Positions 38,010-49,922 of a stretch of 64,000 nt of DNA are shown here, in pieces. Source of the stretch: Anarhynchus alexandrinus (Eukaryota > Chordata > Aves > Charadriiformes > Charadriidae); NCBI GenBank assembly GCA_008711295.1, contig VUYV01000044.1, positions 1,613,235 through 1,677,234 of the forward strand, written 5' to 3'. How positions within the stretch are numbered: position 1 is the stretch's first letter; each line of letters starts with the position of its first letter. Position numbers and translations under genes: made by a program. Below the pieces are notes generated by a model. That model worked only from the letters and a program-made list of their open reading frames with translations. It was not told where the DNA came from and did no database searches.

Positions 38010-38748
38010 AAAAGGCTTTTGACTGGACCCAAACCTGAAAGCACCAGAGAAAATCAAATGCTTCCTATTAATGTAACCTAACTGTTTTAGAGTGCTACAG
38101 TCTTTACAACCTACTGTAGTGTCTAAATCATAACCGTTGCTTTTTCTTCAAGCAGTGATAAATTTTTAGTTTCATTATGTTGTTTTGATTGAAATGACAC
38201 TATAAATTTTTCATTTAAAAGTTTCTTAATTGTATCTAGAACAATAGCACAGTTTAGAAACTTTGTCTTCTGAGACTGACATGTTATCTGTGAACTAACT
38301 TGGGAAGATCATATCCATGTATGTGGTTATTTTGTTTTTATTGAAATAGCAAAGTTTCACTGGAAACAAATAGTGTGCCCACCATTTTAAAAAGTCCAAT
38401 ATTTTCGCAAACCTTAGCTTAATTGTCTAACGGTTGAATGAATTAAAACTCTAGGAATTTTAAACTTTGTTTGATCATTTTTGGTTAATTTCTAGTTTTC
38501 TTGAGTGAGGGGTAGGGGAACTCGAATGCAACGTGACATTAAAAGATCTCTGATCGATGTTTTAAGGATTGTGTGTATAGATGGCACACAGCTCACTACA
38601 TTACAGGATATGATCTCAATGTAGTGCATATAAAACTGCAGATTGATTTTCCTTGAGTGCTTTATACTGTTTAATTACATCTCCATGTAGGGCTGAAAAA
38701 AATTACCTATGTTTATATATAAACTGTGTTGCTTTTGATGTTGTGTTA

Positions 38749-38774
38749 TTGCGCACTGAACTGTGCGCAATAAA
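38749..38774 (+). terminator. STAU1: Poly(A) signal with overlapping hairpin
   Basis: TTGCGCAC (38749-38756), a 6-nt loop, then GTGCGCAA (38763-38770) form a perfect 8-bp stem. The last two stem bases are the first two of AATAAA (38769-38774). T-rich downstream sequence (GTTTTTTGCATATGGT) follows, as expected for a cleavage element. Confidence 0.7.
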
Positions 38775-38892
38775 GTTTTTTGCATATGGTCCAGGTAAAG
38801 CACGATAGCCTTGCAAGTACTGCTTCAGTTCATTGTTTACGCTGGAATTTTTTCTCCCCATGGAATGTAAGTAAAACGTAGTGTTTGTCACC

Positions 38893-38898
38893 AATAAA
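38893..38898 (+). terminator. STAU1: Second poly(A) signal of STAU1
   Basis: AATAAA in the context CACCAATAAATGG, 124 bp beyond the first signal, followed by a T-rich stretch (TTTTTTTGGTTAATTTATT). Plausible alternative 3' end. Confidence 0.5.
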
Positions 38899-38900
38899 TG

Positions 38901-41900
38901 GTAATACTAAATTTTTTTGGTTAATTTATTCTTGTATGCCACTACAGGGGCTGCTTTTTTATAGGATTTGTAATGCTTGTGATATAGTACGGGCAGTATT
39001 GTAAAGCTATGGAGTAACTGTACAATGGTTATCAATTACATATAAATAACTACTATTTAGTAATGTGGAGGATGTGAAAACCTGGCAAGGTCAAGGAAAT
39101 TCAAAAGTAACGTGGGTACATTTTGTTATTTGTGCCACAGTGTGTTAGTGCAACTGTATTAATGGGAGCTTAAACTAAAGGTATGATTATGACAAGAAAC
39201 CTGGCAAAACAGGTTGGTATGATTTCAAAGTTTAAGTCTCTACTTTTAAGTTTCCTTGTTTGCTTGTAATTTGAGTCATAACCTTGCCTTGCACTTAGTA
39301 ATTTTTGGGGGGTAGTACTTTCAAAACAAAACTTTCCCTCTAGCAACAAAAACTGGCACCGTAGACTGACACATGACAGTGTATCATTTGGATGTGAACT
39401 ACCTTCAGTGTGTACTTAACTGGTAATCTGTAGCAGCACGTCCTAAACGCCTGTTCGCAGTGCGTGTGGTAACTCTCGTCACGGAAAGCAGTTACTGCAT
39501 GTGCTGAGTCTCTAAGCTAAATGTCTCGGCCGTTTTATTTGCATTATCAAAAGCAATCGGGCCACATTAACTGCATACCAAACTTCATTGAATCAAGTTG
39601 GTTTTGATCATTTTAAGCAAAGAAAACATTGTAAAGTTTTTTGGTTTTTTTTTTTTTTTACATTTGTAGAACTAAAATGCTGTACATTTAAAAATTAAAA
39701 GAAACTTGCTAGGCTGAGGCTTTGTATTGCAAATTCTTACAACGTAGAAACTATTTACCAAGTAATTTATATTGCAAAACATATTGATAGCGCTGTAAAT
39801 GGTCTGCCTGCCTTCATCCACTGCTACTTAGGAGTTTCTCTTTGGATGGGACTAGAGCCTATTCTTCGGACTATTTTGCAGCGTTCATTTGTTGATAATG
39901 CTGTGCTTCATGTGAACCTGAATTAAGGTACTTTGCCCTAGATACCTCTGTTTCAATACTCTTAAATGCATCTATTATGTTAGAGGTGCTATGTAAGAGA
40001 AGGTTCTTTTGTCAAAGACCTTGTAATCACAGCCTCGTGATGGAAGACTTCAGGTCACTATGCGGATTCTAGGTAAGCCTAAGGGAGTTCTAGGTAAAAG
40101 TGTGTTTTTTCTAGAGCACTACAGTCACTTGCTCTTTTGGTTGTCTCCTTGGTGCTTGACGCAGCAAAGGCCAGGAAGAATCATTACATATTATATGTAA
40201 TCACCTGAAGGCTTTATATGACACTTCTGTTCAACAGATACTATAATGTTCTACAACAAACAGAAATATGAGAAAACTGAGGTGAAGGTGAAATCCTCTG
40301 ACAGCAGTAGACTCGCAAGCTCGTACTGGTATAAAGCATACATTTCTGAGTACTAGCAGAGTGCTGTCCACAAGACACCTCACCTTTTTGCATTCTTTCT
40401 TTGAATGTTTTACTTTTGGTTTTGATCTTAAGAAACCTTTTGACTGCAAGTGAATGAGCTGGAGCTTCTGAATATGAATATCAGTATACGTTAGTTTGGG
40501 CTTCATGCCACGCATTTCAGTAATGATCCCATTATAGAAAATTTAAGTATAGGGTCTGTTCCAAAATGACTTTCTCATAGTCAGATCTTAATTGGTTAGG
40601 GTTGTTCTCCCACAAGCGGATTTTACCAAGCATTTTTCTCCCCATTATTTTATTTGACTCTGCTTAAATTACCACATTTTAGTAAATTAATGCATTTTTC
40701 CTGTGTTCCTCCTATTTGGCAATATAGCACTAGCAACCTGAGTGTTCCAGAATCTGCTGTACATCTAGTGAAATTTTGCACTCAAAATGTTCAGTTCAGC
40801 TACAGAAAACTTTCTGTTAATCACTTTCAAATGGGAGTAAGAAAAACAAAGTATTTAGTACGATCTATCAGGCTCCTAACTATTGTGCTAACAACTGAGA
40901 TAGCAATCTAGTTTCTTTTCGGAATTTACCACATTATTGTTCCAGCCATATCATAGAGCCAGTGTTCTGCAAATAGGGATACCCTTAAGCCACTGCTTCG
41001 AAGTGCAGAGGAAGGAGGTCTGATCTTAAGGGATCTGCTGTAGTAACTTGTAAGGGAGGGCGATACCTGAGGAGGCAGGTCGCTGGGGGACGGGAGATGT
41101 GATGTGCCACAACAAGTCACTGAATGTTCAGTGCACTTCAGTCTTGTTCATTTGGACCTTTTGTAACGCCTGCCCATCCTACTTCCAAATGCGGAGCATA
41201 CAGGCTCAAAGGAAGTAGCTGACAAGTTTGGAAACCAGATTCTGGAAATATTTATGTATATTTTCCAGTAGTTCAGCTTGTAAATAAGATCAGCAGAGAC
41301 CAGACAGTGTAGGCAATACATTTTCATTCACCAAAGAAAACGTCCTGTCTGCCTGTACTCCCTCCCATGCCTCAAGTCTGACAGACTCCAGTCTTCACGT
41401 TGTTATTTTCTGGTACTGGAAAGAAAGCACTCATTACTTGTTTTCTCAAATTTCAAAGCCTTAAGCCTTTGCATTGCTTTCCTTCAAGCCTTTTCTTATT
41501 CTTACAAGTATACAGCTGCACTTAATAGTGGCTTTTGTCAAAAGAATGACACTGTGCTACTGTTCTTTGAAGAGATGCAGTCAAATGTCTCTTGTTTCAA
41601 TGCCCTGTGTAAGAACCCAAAGAGTGGCTGTGGAGATATGCTGCATATGAAACCTGGCAAATGAAGCCTTTTCCAGTACTGTGTTATCAAGCTTAAAGTC
41701 TGCTCCTATTTTAAGTAACAAGTTCCACTCGGTGTACAAGAAGGAAGGGAGTCCATGTTCATCCAGGGATTTTGGAGTATTATCCGCTTTCTTGAATGGG
41801 TCGGTTTGCTATCCTTGAGACAGAAAAACTGCATCACATAAAAGTTAAAGGGGAATAATGAAAATTGGTCAGGGCATTTTTTTAAAGCAGAATATTTCAT

Positions 41901-44900
41901 TTGTTAGTAGGAAGTCCTGACTCCCCAAAGGAAGAAACATGACTTTTCATGGTCTGTCATTCTTGGTTTCAGGGTGGAGATCTTAAAGAAAAGAAGGATT
42001 TGTGCAAAATTTATTTTTGGGAATGCTGACCTGTAGGATAGCTAAAATGTGCCTACAGAATGAGAAGCAGCCTGGATTCATTGTGATACCTGTTTGTTCC
42101 ATAATACTAAAATACATTCCCATAACTTGTTGGTTTTGTTGTTTTGTTTTAGAATATAGACAGCTGATATTTCCTGAGGATCAATCCTATCTGAAAGGAC
42201 TCAGGTGGGGAATCAGCAGGGTAGTTATTCGTGTTCTCAATTCTCTAGCCAAATTTTAGTACCATACATTAGAGTTAAACGTAGCTGTACTTGAAGTTCC
42301 ACTGCAATTATGATGTTACCTAAGGATCAAACCAGAATTCTGTTCTAACTCACTGATCCAAGTTAAAAATAGTTTTATTCTGTCCTTATGTATAAAGACA
42401 AATGGTGGAGGTTCCAAAAGTGCCTAACTGCAGGAAGGGATAGGATGTGTGTATACCACTTCACTAATCTTGGTCTGTGAAGCAACCACATAATTGTTTG
42501 CTGCTTTTCATTTGAAAGTCTGCAGATAGAAACCAACAGAATAAGTGTGAATCAATGTTATATCTTCGTTAAGGGCTTCTATAGTTAAGTGATTTTATTT
42601 AGATGACTCCTCTGTTTAAGCTCAGACAAAGAAATGCTGCTCCAGAGGTGGTTACAAATCTGAAAATACTCAGCTTCATCTCTGTGGGCGTGACCTGCTG
42701 TATTGCTTCCCTTTATCTACTGATCAGATATGTACACTTATTTAACACCCAGGAACTTCTGAGCAAGAACCTGAATATCCCATGGAAGGAGGCTGGGGAA
42801 AAAATTAAGTTATTAGAGCAAATTAAAATCTCAAGGGTTTTCATTTAATCTCTGGATTAGAACTGAATAAAAGCATACAGATTACGAATAATACTTATCC
42901 AAGAGTGTATTTTATTCTCCGACAAAACAAGTTCTTTTCTATACCACTAGCAGTATCCTAATGCAACAAAACTGTATTTGATTAGAAATGAAAAAATTAT
43001 AGTGCTTTTAAACTTTATTCATTCTCCCACTTCCAATTTCACAGTATTTTTAGCAACCTGCTAATAGAGAATTGTTTAGATTGTAAATGTCCCATATTAA
43101 TAATGCAGAACATATCCTTCACAGAGTATGCTTTCAATACTTTCATCCTCTACTACCATTCTTTCATTATCTTTACTATTTCCAACCAAAAGACAGTATT
43201 TTCTGTTTAAATGCCTTTTTTTTTTTCTTTAGCAGAAGGGAGATTAGTGCTTCCCAAAGAAGGCAATCCCAACCCTGTGTTAAGGGACAAAACCGTCAAA
43301 GTCCACATGCAAAATCTGTTTGGGTGCAACTGGCAATCTCAAACTAATCCCTATTCCCCGTTTTATTGTGGGTGCAATCTCCCAAATTGCTGTTCTTACC
43401 ATTTTAAAGCCACAACCAAGTACATCCCAGTAGGGATACATATCCTGGTCTGATTGCTAAGTATTGCTTTCATTGTTGTTTTCATACAGTAGCTTGTTTT
43501 TAACCAAGATGACTATTTAGCTCTTGCCTAGAAAAAACAATTGGGAAAGGAAGGCATCACTGGAAAAATAAATTCATGAGTTTGTTGTAAATAAGATTCA
43601 GTATAACTGTCCTACAATCTGCCACTGCATTTATGTAAAAAGTTTGTAAATTCCCTTCAAAGCTTGCTAAGTAGGTATAGAGGAGCTTCTGTATTAAAAT
43701 GTTGAGCCACCAAGTTATTTTAATTACTAAAGTGGATAAAAACATAAAGAAAATGTGCTACTTCGGACTCACAAAGGCTAAATACATTTAAATAACTCTC
43801 TTCTAAGCATTCTTAGCAATAATTGTCCTTTCTCTTATACTGTTCTAACTTTAAAGGCTACTGTTTTCAGTGAGTGTTTTAACTTCTGTTTTCATGTGCT
43901 AAAGGGCTGATGTAGAAATCCAATGTGATTTTTATTTAAAAGAAAAAAGGTTATTTAAGAGCTTTTACTGTCTAACTCCTCCCCATTCCACTGGTCCATA
44001 ATTGTATGCAGATGGGGAAGATGTACCTAGATTAAAGTGATATTTAAATAGGGTCAAACGCGGACCTCCTGTCATTCGTCAGTCAGCTGGATAGAACTTT
44101 ATTGATTTTAATTGCCTTTTGCCACTTGTGGAATGTGGGGCATTTTTGTTTAGGCTGGACAGTAAACAAAGCTAGTCCCACTTCAAACAAGCATGTGACA
44201 AGTGTTCAAACCGTGAAGGTGCACAAGCTTACACACACTGCATCTGCAAGCACTTGAACCCATGGCTACCCAGGGAGGGAATGAACCTTGTGGTTTGCAG
44301 AGCCATTACTTCTCATTTTCTTCCCTGTCAGAATTTTTTGTTGGCACTTTCTTTTGGGAAGCTGGTTTAGTGTTTAGCTACATGGCATGCTCACCCATCC
44401 CTTCCTACTAGTGGTTTTACTTCATAAAGATGTTTAGTCTCTTCCCCTCCCCTTCTCTCCATGAACTCCCACTCCTAGAAGAGTAACATCTCTTAAAGCA
44501 CGCTTTAAGAAGCACGCTTTAAGATTCATTCTATTACAATGGACAGATCCCTGCATCTATGCGGTATATAAAGTATCTTGCCTTTCCTTAGAGAGAAACA
44601 CATTTCAACAAAATGTTCCATGAGGTGTTCTTCCAAACTCAGCCAGAAGTCAGAGCGAGCTGTACTGGCAGTCAGGGCTGCATGGGGTCCTGTGCTCTTC
44701 AGCTGACTACCCTAGGGTGGGGGTGGGGGTGGTGATATCCTCAGGGCAACAAATAGTGCTGTTGAAAGATCACCTCAGGTACCACTCTGAAAACAGGTTC
44801 AGCTTCTAGGAGACGCATTTTCTCTTCATCCTGTGCTGCCTACCTTGACATCTCCTGATCCCAAGAAGCCACTAGCAAGGCTTGTGGTGCCTTCCTGATT

Positions 44901-45681
44901 GTAGCTAATAATACACTGTGCAGATGAACTAAACTACCATTTATCGGTTGAACACAGCATTTCCACCGAGTTAAATTCAAAAGGAAAAGTAATGCGCTGA
45001 GTTCTTTTTTGAGTTCTTTCAACATTGCAGTTGAAAAGTTTGTCCCATGTAAATGAACTAAAACCACTCGGTTATTTTTGCAAGATAAAGAAGGATGTAA
45101 ACATTTCTAAAGTAACTTTTAAGTTAACACCATATTGGTCTACAATTTCCTTTGTCTTTTTTCTCCATCTCTTCCTGACAGAGCAGTATCTTTCATCAAT
45201 GCCTGTGTAAAATTAATTTGCTAATAATCAAAAAGAGTAGTCTGTAAGCCATCAAAGCTCCCTTCTCCCTCCAAAAATGTTTTCTGTAGAGTCTAGCCAG
45301 TAATTTTGCAAAATTTTAATGGTATCATGCAGCACCAGAAATTGCTGTATCCTCCATACAACACTGTTAACGACACAATTGCTCGTCTAACAGGCATTTA
45401 TTGTTTCCACGTTTTAAATAGTTTATCTGAGCTTGGAAAACTGTTAAAACATTTTGATCAATTTTAAGGCTAAACCTGAACAGATGCGTAAGATCAGGAA
45501 AGGACCTGGTCCTGCAAGGTGGAACGCTCTGTCTCACCCCAAGACTCACTGCAATGGTCACACCCTAAAAAACTGCGGCATCCCTAGGGAAGATTTGTGT
45601 TCATCAGAAAATGAATGTTGGGATCTCCGTGAGAGCGCTTTGTGTCCCTGGTGATGCACAGCTACCGACCTCTAAACTTAC
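38901..45681. other. STAU1 downstream region, no confident gene
   Basis: AT-rich throughout, with scattered A and T runs and no open frame of recognisable similarity on either strand. Mammalian STAU1 is followed tail to tail by CSE1L, but I recognise no CSE1L exon on the minus strand here. A minus-strand AATAAAG near 44093-44099 (plus strand ACTTTATTG) could be the poly(A) signal of a leftward gene. Confidence 0.5.
44495..44526. repeat. Direct and inverted CACGCTTTAAGA repeat
   Basis: CTTAAAGC-AC-GCTTTAAG forms an inverted repeat with a 2-nt centre, and CACGCTTTAAGA is then repeated directly 14 bp later. Function unknown. Confidence 0.5.
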
Positions 45682-45768
45682 TGCTCCAAACAGGCCTGAA
45701 GCTCCTGCTACAGTCACACTGTAGCCATGGTCCATTTCTATCGTTTTTGAAAGGAAACCCTTGACAGT
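45682..45768 (-). CDS. Candidate exon of an unrecognised minus-strand gene
   Basis: An 87-nt block bounded on the minus strand by TTCCTACAG and GCA/GTAAGT, both good splice sites, and open in phase 0-0. It encodes 29 residues: TVKGFLSKTIEMDH and then GYSVTVAGASGLFGA. The composition looks protein-like but I do not recognise the family. It joins in frame to the candidate exon at 46648-46690. The second CpG island about 3 kb upstream would be a natural promoter. It could still be a chance combination. Confidence 0.3.
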
Positions 45769-46168
45769 CTGTAGGAAGAAGAAAAGAGAACGTCATTTAT
45801 ATGCAAATAGGCCTATTAAACTGGTAAATCTGAATACATCTCCCTGCTGGGTCTTTTGCTGAAACTCAGCTGGGTCATTCACAGTCTTCATTTGTTTCTA
45901 GTTTTAGCTGCAGGCTAGAAAAAATCTGGCTCCACAACAAAACTATGGCAGTTTCTTCCTTACTGTCATTTAATCCATTCTGTGAATTTTGCATTCAGAA
46001 TTTTTCATATTCCAAAAGACCAGTGTGTATGATTTGGCAGATGCTCACAAAGATTTTTTTCAATACCCTGTCAGTGTGCTGACTGTTTTATCTTGATTAT
46101 CATAGTGCTCCACAGTGAAGTTGCTGACCCAACAGTTCAGAGAGATCTTTTCATGGATTTCTTGATGC

Positions 46169-46192
46169 ATTTTTTTTTTTTTTTTTTTTTAC
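46169..46192. repeat. Poly(T) tract
   Basis: An uninterrupted run of more than 20 T. It could be the antisense tail of an old retroposed sequence, but no recognisable element adjoins it. Confidence 0.7.
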
Positions 46193-46647
46193 ATTCTATT
46201 ACAAAATTTTATGCTGGAAAAATGCAGTCTGTATTAGAAATTTCATGAATATTGGAGGCATCTGGTGCCGGGTTTTTAGTTTAGAATGTTATGTCAGGAA
46301 GTCAGAGGTTGCATCCCAATTAAAGTTTGGATTTCTTCATATTCAGTTCTGATTTTAAAATAATCCTGAACATGACAATGTAGCAGTTGGATGCTGGCAT
46401 GTGAAATATTTAATCATCCCCTGAGATTAGCAAGGTCTTGTTTAGCAATTCAGAAGCATTTCTTCTTTCATCAAATTTCCCCTTCCTAGAGAAAAGAATG
46501 ATTCTGTGCTAGCACTCAGGGTTGGCATTTGGAAGAAGCTGAAAACATATCCCTGTGAAGGCTGGCATATAATACAAAAGCATTCTTCATAAATTGTGGT
46601 ACTTTTTAAAAAAAATGCATGTGAGTAACTGCCTTTTAACCTTGTAC

Positions 46648-46690
46648 CTTCGTGTTGGCCACTCTAGACAGCGTAACTCCTCCTGCGTGA
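46648..46690 (-). CDS. Candidate short upstream exon of the same minus-strand gene
   Basis: A 43-nt block on the minus strand, with acceptor TTGTTCTTGTACCAG and donor GAAG/GTACAA. It reads HAGGVTLSRVANTK and ends in phase 0, compatible with the exon at 45682-45768, which would give ...RVANTK-TVKGFL.... The preceding exon would have to end in phase 2 and has not been found. Small exons are easy to over-call. Confidence 0.22.
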
Positions 46691-49315
46691 CTGGTACAAG
46701 AACAAGCACATGGAGACAAGACTGGAGACCCCCAGCCCAGCCAGCTCTTGCCTGTGGCTGCAGGCAATAAGCACCCCGTGCAAGACAAGCGTATGGCTCT
46801 CCTGCGGCCACAAGTCCTGCAAATCAGCCATGCAGCAAAGCTTCCACAGGCTGGCTGGTCTGGCCAGCAAAACCCCATGGAAAAGGTCTCTCCGCAAGTA
46901 AATAACAAGGAGAATTGGGACTTGAGTTCATGTTCTGACTTTTGATGCTTCTTGAGGAACTTCCCGAGTTCAACGAGTATGGCTACACTGAGCCCTGACT
47001 GAGCTGAAAAACTCATCTAGCTAAAGAGATTTTCAACATGGTTCTGACAAGAATAAAACCCAGTGAAATCAAATAAATTTGATACTAAGCTCTGCTGCAG
47101 CTGTTTAACTTCCCAGACCTTCCCATTTTTTCCTTTCTTGCCAAGCCAGGCAACACAAATCACATTTACAGTTTCTTTCGGTTTGTACATGTGACACAGG
47201 CTTGCAGTGTAACAAGATTAGTTTTCCCTGTAATCCTCTTAAAATGTCCTTCCTTTGATTGTCTTTTCATCTTTTGGTGTTCTGAAACTTGGATTAATGG
47301 GATTGAGATTTATTCCACAAGTCTTGTTTGATAAGCTGCTTTCAAGAATTAGTTGCCTACAAACACATTTAATTTGGAAAAAGTATTTTAATGGTAGCTG
47401 CATTATGCAGTGTTATGCCAAACATACTGTAAGGCCTATATACGTACTTGCAGTATGTATGTCTGTAGATACTACCAGACAAGGAGGTGAATAAAACAAG
47501 ATGAGCTTACTCATTTCAGTGTCCAAAATACCTCAGGTGGCTTCTCCAGACAGATTTGCAGAGCCTTGGCTGTATGTTTGCAAACTAGCCGACAAACTGA
47601 CCACGTGCTTTTTCTTGTTCTCATCACATTTCAAGCGCCATCCTTGAACTACCCCTTCCGTTGGTCCCACAGGACATATTCACCTTGCAATCAGCTTGAT
47701 CTGGTCCCCTTGCCACTGAATTCCTGTTCAGTTCGTAGAAGCCTGACACCAAAGTAACAGCGGGCTTGCTGAGGCACTGATGTGACAAGTCACACAATGC
47801 TAACTCTTCATACAACCCTGAGCAAGCAACGGGACAGCAATACCTGGTGCCTTGGCGTAACCACTGTGTGTTTTACAAACATAAAAGCCCAAAGCATGGA
47901 ACAATTACATGATTTTGAGCTAGTCTAGAGCAGAGCTGCTTATTGCAGAACTCGGAGTTGTTCAACTCCTGTGTTTAGCCCAAAAGACCACCCTGCTGAC
48001 ATGAAACTAGTGAATGGCTTTGTGCCTTCCCCTGCCTGTTCCTCTGTCTCTTAAGCTTTGATTCCATTTCAGCCCCATCTCTTTAGCTGGCCGTATTCTA
48101 GTGACAAACGTTCCTACCTTCCCCAGGAGGTGCTGGGAGGAGTGTCATGGCTGCAGAACATTTCTGAATCCCGTGGAGGCACCCCCTGCTACACAGCGAC
48201 TGCCAGTGAGGGATGAAATGCTGTGCCTGGCTGACCTTTCTGAACGTGAATAGATGCACACACTCCATGCGAGTGTAGGACACTGAAAATACCTTCAGTG
48301 TGTACTCAAGGACGTCATGTGGCAGATCTCCACGAGATTCGGGTGACTGGACTCACACCCCATTTCCAAGGTGAATTTATAGCTATAAAATCACCACACG
48401 TGGCAGCGCTCAGGTTACACGCCAGGCTGTTCTCATTCAAGACACGTCCTTTGTTCCACTCCTCACGTTACGCAGTGGCGAACTATTTAACGCAACGTAA
48501 TTTGCCCATCTATGGCCACCAAAAAGCAAAGTAACTGCTGCTGTGATGTGCTCCCCAAACTGCGGTTGGCATTTCCCCCAGCGACACAGACCCGAGCTGG
48601 AACGGGGCCGCGCACCAAGCAGGAGCCTGAGTGGGGAGAAACATGGCGGTGGGAGTGGGCAGTTCTTGAAGTAATCGTTTGGGGGCTCCCGCACGTTTAT
48701 TTTTTTCCTCATAAAATGAAAAGAAAATTAGATTTCCAAAGCCACACTCGCTCATGCCGGCAAAGCACGTTAGCAGTGCCGATGCCCCGAGCCCGGGGCG
48801 CACGCAGCACTGGCCGGGTGCCCACCTCCGCCTCCCCTGTGTGACACACCGCGGGCACCGACACCCACACCGGGGCCGGGCGGGAGGTCCGCAGCCGCCG
48901 GCCCACCGCCGAGCTGCTCAGCCCGCCGCCACCCGCCTCCTCACACGAAGCCCGGGGACAGCAGCGGTGCTGGGGCGGGCCGCAGGCGCTACACGCGCGC
49001 ACCGCCATGAGGGGACCGGGGCCAGGGGAGCACGGCCCCGTCCTGCCCTCAACCGCGAAATGGCGGCCCCGGCCGCTGCTGGGCGGCACCTCACACCATC
49101 CCCCATCCCCCACCGGCTCCGACCCCACTGCAGCGGGGAGCGGACGACTCAACGCACCGCCCCGCACTGGGAGCGGAGTCCCCTCCGCTGGGAGAGGCGG
49201 GGAGGGCGGAGGGCTGCTCCCGCGGATAGACCCAGCGGCACCGCCCGACATGGCGGCGGCACCGCCCGCCCTCCCGCCTCAGCGCGGGCGGGGCCGGGGC
49301 GGGTACCGCCGCCCC

Positions 49316-49323
49316 TATAAAAA
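49316..49323 (+). promoter_or_regulatory. TATA box of the snoRNA host gene
   Basis: TATAAAAA preceded by GC-rich sequence, about 28 bp upstream of a pyrimidine run (CCCTCTTGCTCC, 49344-49355). A TATA box with a start at a C followed by pyrimidines is the 5'-TOP promoter style known for ribosomal-protein and snoRNA-host genes. Confidence 0.7.
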
Positions 49324-49340
49324 GCCCCGCGCGGGGCTTT
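49321..49340. repeat. Perfect 20-bp palindrome between TATA box and start
   Basis: AAAGCCCCGC followed by GCGGGGCTTT is perfectly self-complementary. It lies in the core promoter between the TATA box and the pyrimidine-rich start. Confidence 0.9.
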
Positions 49341-49662
49341 CCGCCCTCTTGCTCCGGCGTGGCTGAGGTGGGTGCGGGCAGTGGGTTGAGCTCCGGGGCG
49401 GGGGGTGTCCGGGTTTTCCTTGTCTGCCCTCTTCGTGGAGGTCCTCCATACCTGAGTGGGCTGCTGGCGGCCGCCGGCGTCGCCTCCCTGCCTGCCCGCC
49501 CGCGGAGGGAGCGGCCGGGCCGCGTGGGCCGGCGGCATGGCCGCCTCTTCTCTGCTCGGCCTCGGGGGCCCCGTCCCCAAGTGCTCTTCCCCGCGCTCCT
49601 GCGGTGTCTCCCGGTGAGGGGCCGCCCGGCCGCCCTCCGGGGAAAGGGGGAACCGGGGACTC

Positions 49663-49751
49663 GCTGGTGTGAGTGATGACAGTTTTTTCCCCGTCAGAGC
49701 GACAGTGTTGATTTCTCGCTGTTCAGGCCAGATCGTGTCTGATGCACCAGC
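49663..49751 (+). ncRNA. SNORD12: C/D-box snoRNA, copy 1 (SNORD12-like)
   Basis: Terminal stem GCTGGTG/CACCAGC, C box GTGATGA (49673-49679), D box CTGA (49739-49742) and a C'-like TGTTGAT. The stretch TTTTTTCCCCG before a degenerate D' (CAGA) can pair with the 28S rRNA segment CGGGGAAAGAA (one G-U pair), which fits the SNORD12 target region (a methylated G in that stretch). The D box lies 79 nt before exon 2, the normal spacing for intronic C/D snoRNAs. More diverged than the other two copies. Confidence 0.82.
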
Positions 49752-49820
49752 GGGAAGCGCCGCGGTGTCCCGAGCCCTCGCGGGGCCCGGTGCTAACTGT
49801 TCCTGTGGCTTCACTCCCAG

Positions 49821-49922
49821 GGCAGAGGGTGCCGGGAGACCCGGTGCCGCGGGATCAGGCCTGCGAGGAGGGCGGTTGCCCGGTTTGCTCCGCCATGCCT
49901 GAGCCTCCGGCAGGTGGGAATG
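49821..49922 (+). ncRNA. snoRNA host exon 2
   Basis: Acceptor CTTCACTCCCAG, donor AATG/GTAAGT. GC-rich relative of exons 3 and 4, with the shared block GGCGGTTGCCCGGTTTGCTC followed by CGCCATG. Confidence 0.6.

Larger units (their letters stand above)
38010..38900 (+). other. STAU1: STAU1 3' UTR
   Basis: AT-rich sequence from the TAA stop to two canonical poly(A) signals, AATAAA at 38769-38774 and 38893-38898, giving UTRs of roughly 0.8 and 0.9 kb. A perfect 8-bp hairpin abuts the first signal. A longer UTR cannot be excluded, because further AATAAA sequences occur downstream (for example near 42865). Confidence 0.75.
48550..49360. promoter_or_regulatory. Second CpG island, promoter of snoRNA host gene
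   Basis: GC- and CpG-rich sequence beginning abruptly after AT-rich flank. It contains several ATGGCGGC-type (YY1-like) elements and, at its right end, a TATA box and a probable + strand start. Open frames of 100-220 codons on both strands here reflect GC content. The extent upstream of the TATA box suggests a bidirectional promoter that could also serve a minus-strand gene. Confidence 0.7.

Noticed and set aside
46636..47016. 126-codon minus-strand open frame
   Set aside because: The whole frame is Cys/Arg-rich and does not look like a protein. Only the 43-nt part with splice sites (46648-46690) is kept as a weak exon candidate.
48709..49814. Several 100-221-codon frames in the second CpG island and over snoRNA copy 1
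   Set aside because: Overlapping frames on both strands in GC-rich sequence. The region is better explained by the promoter, exon 1 and snoRNA structure.
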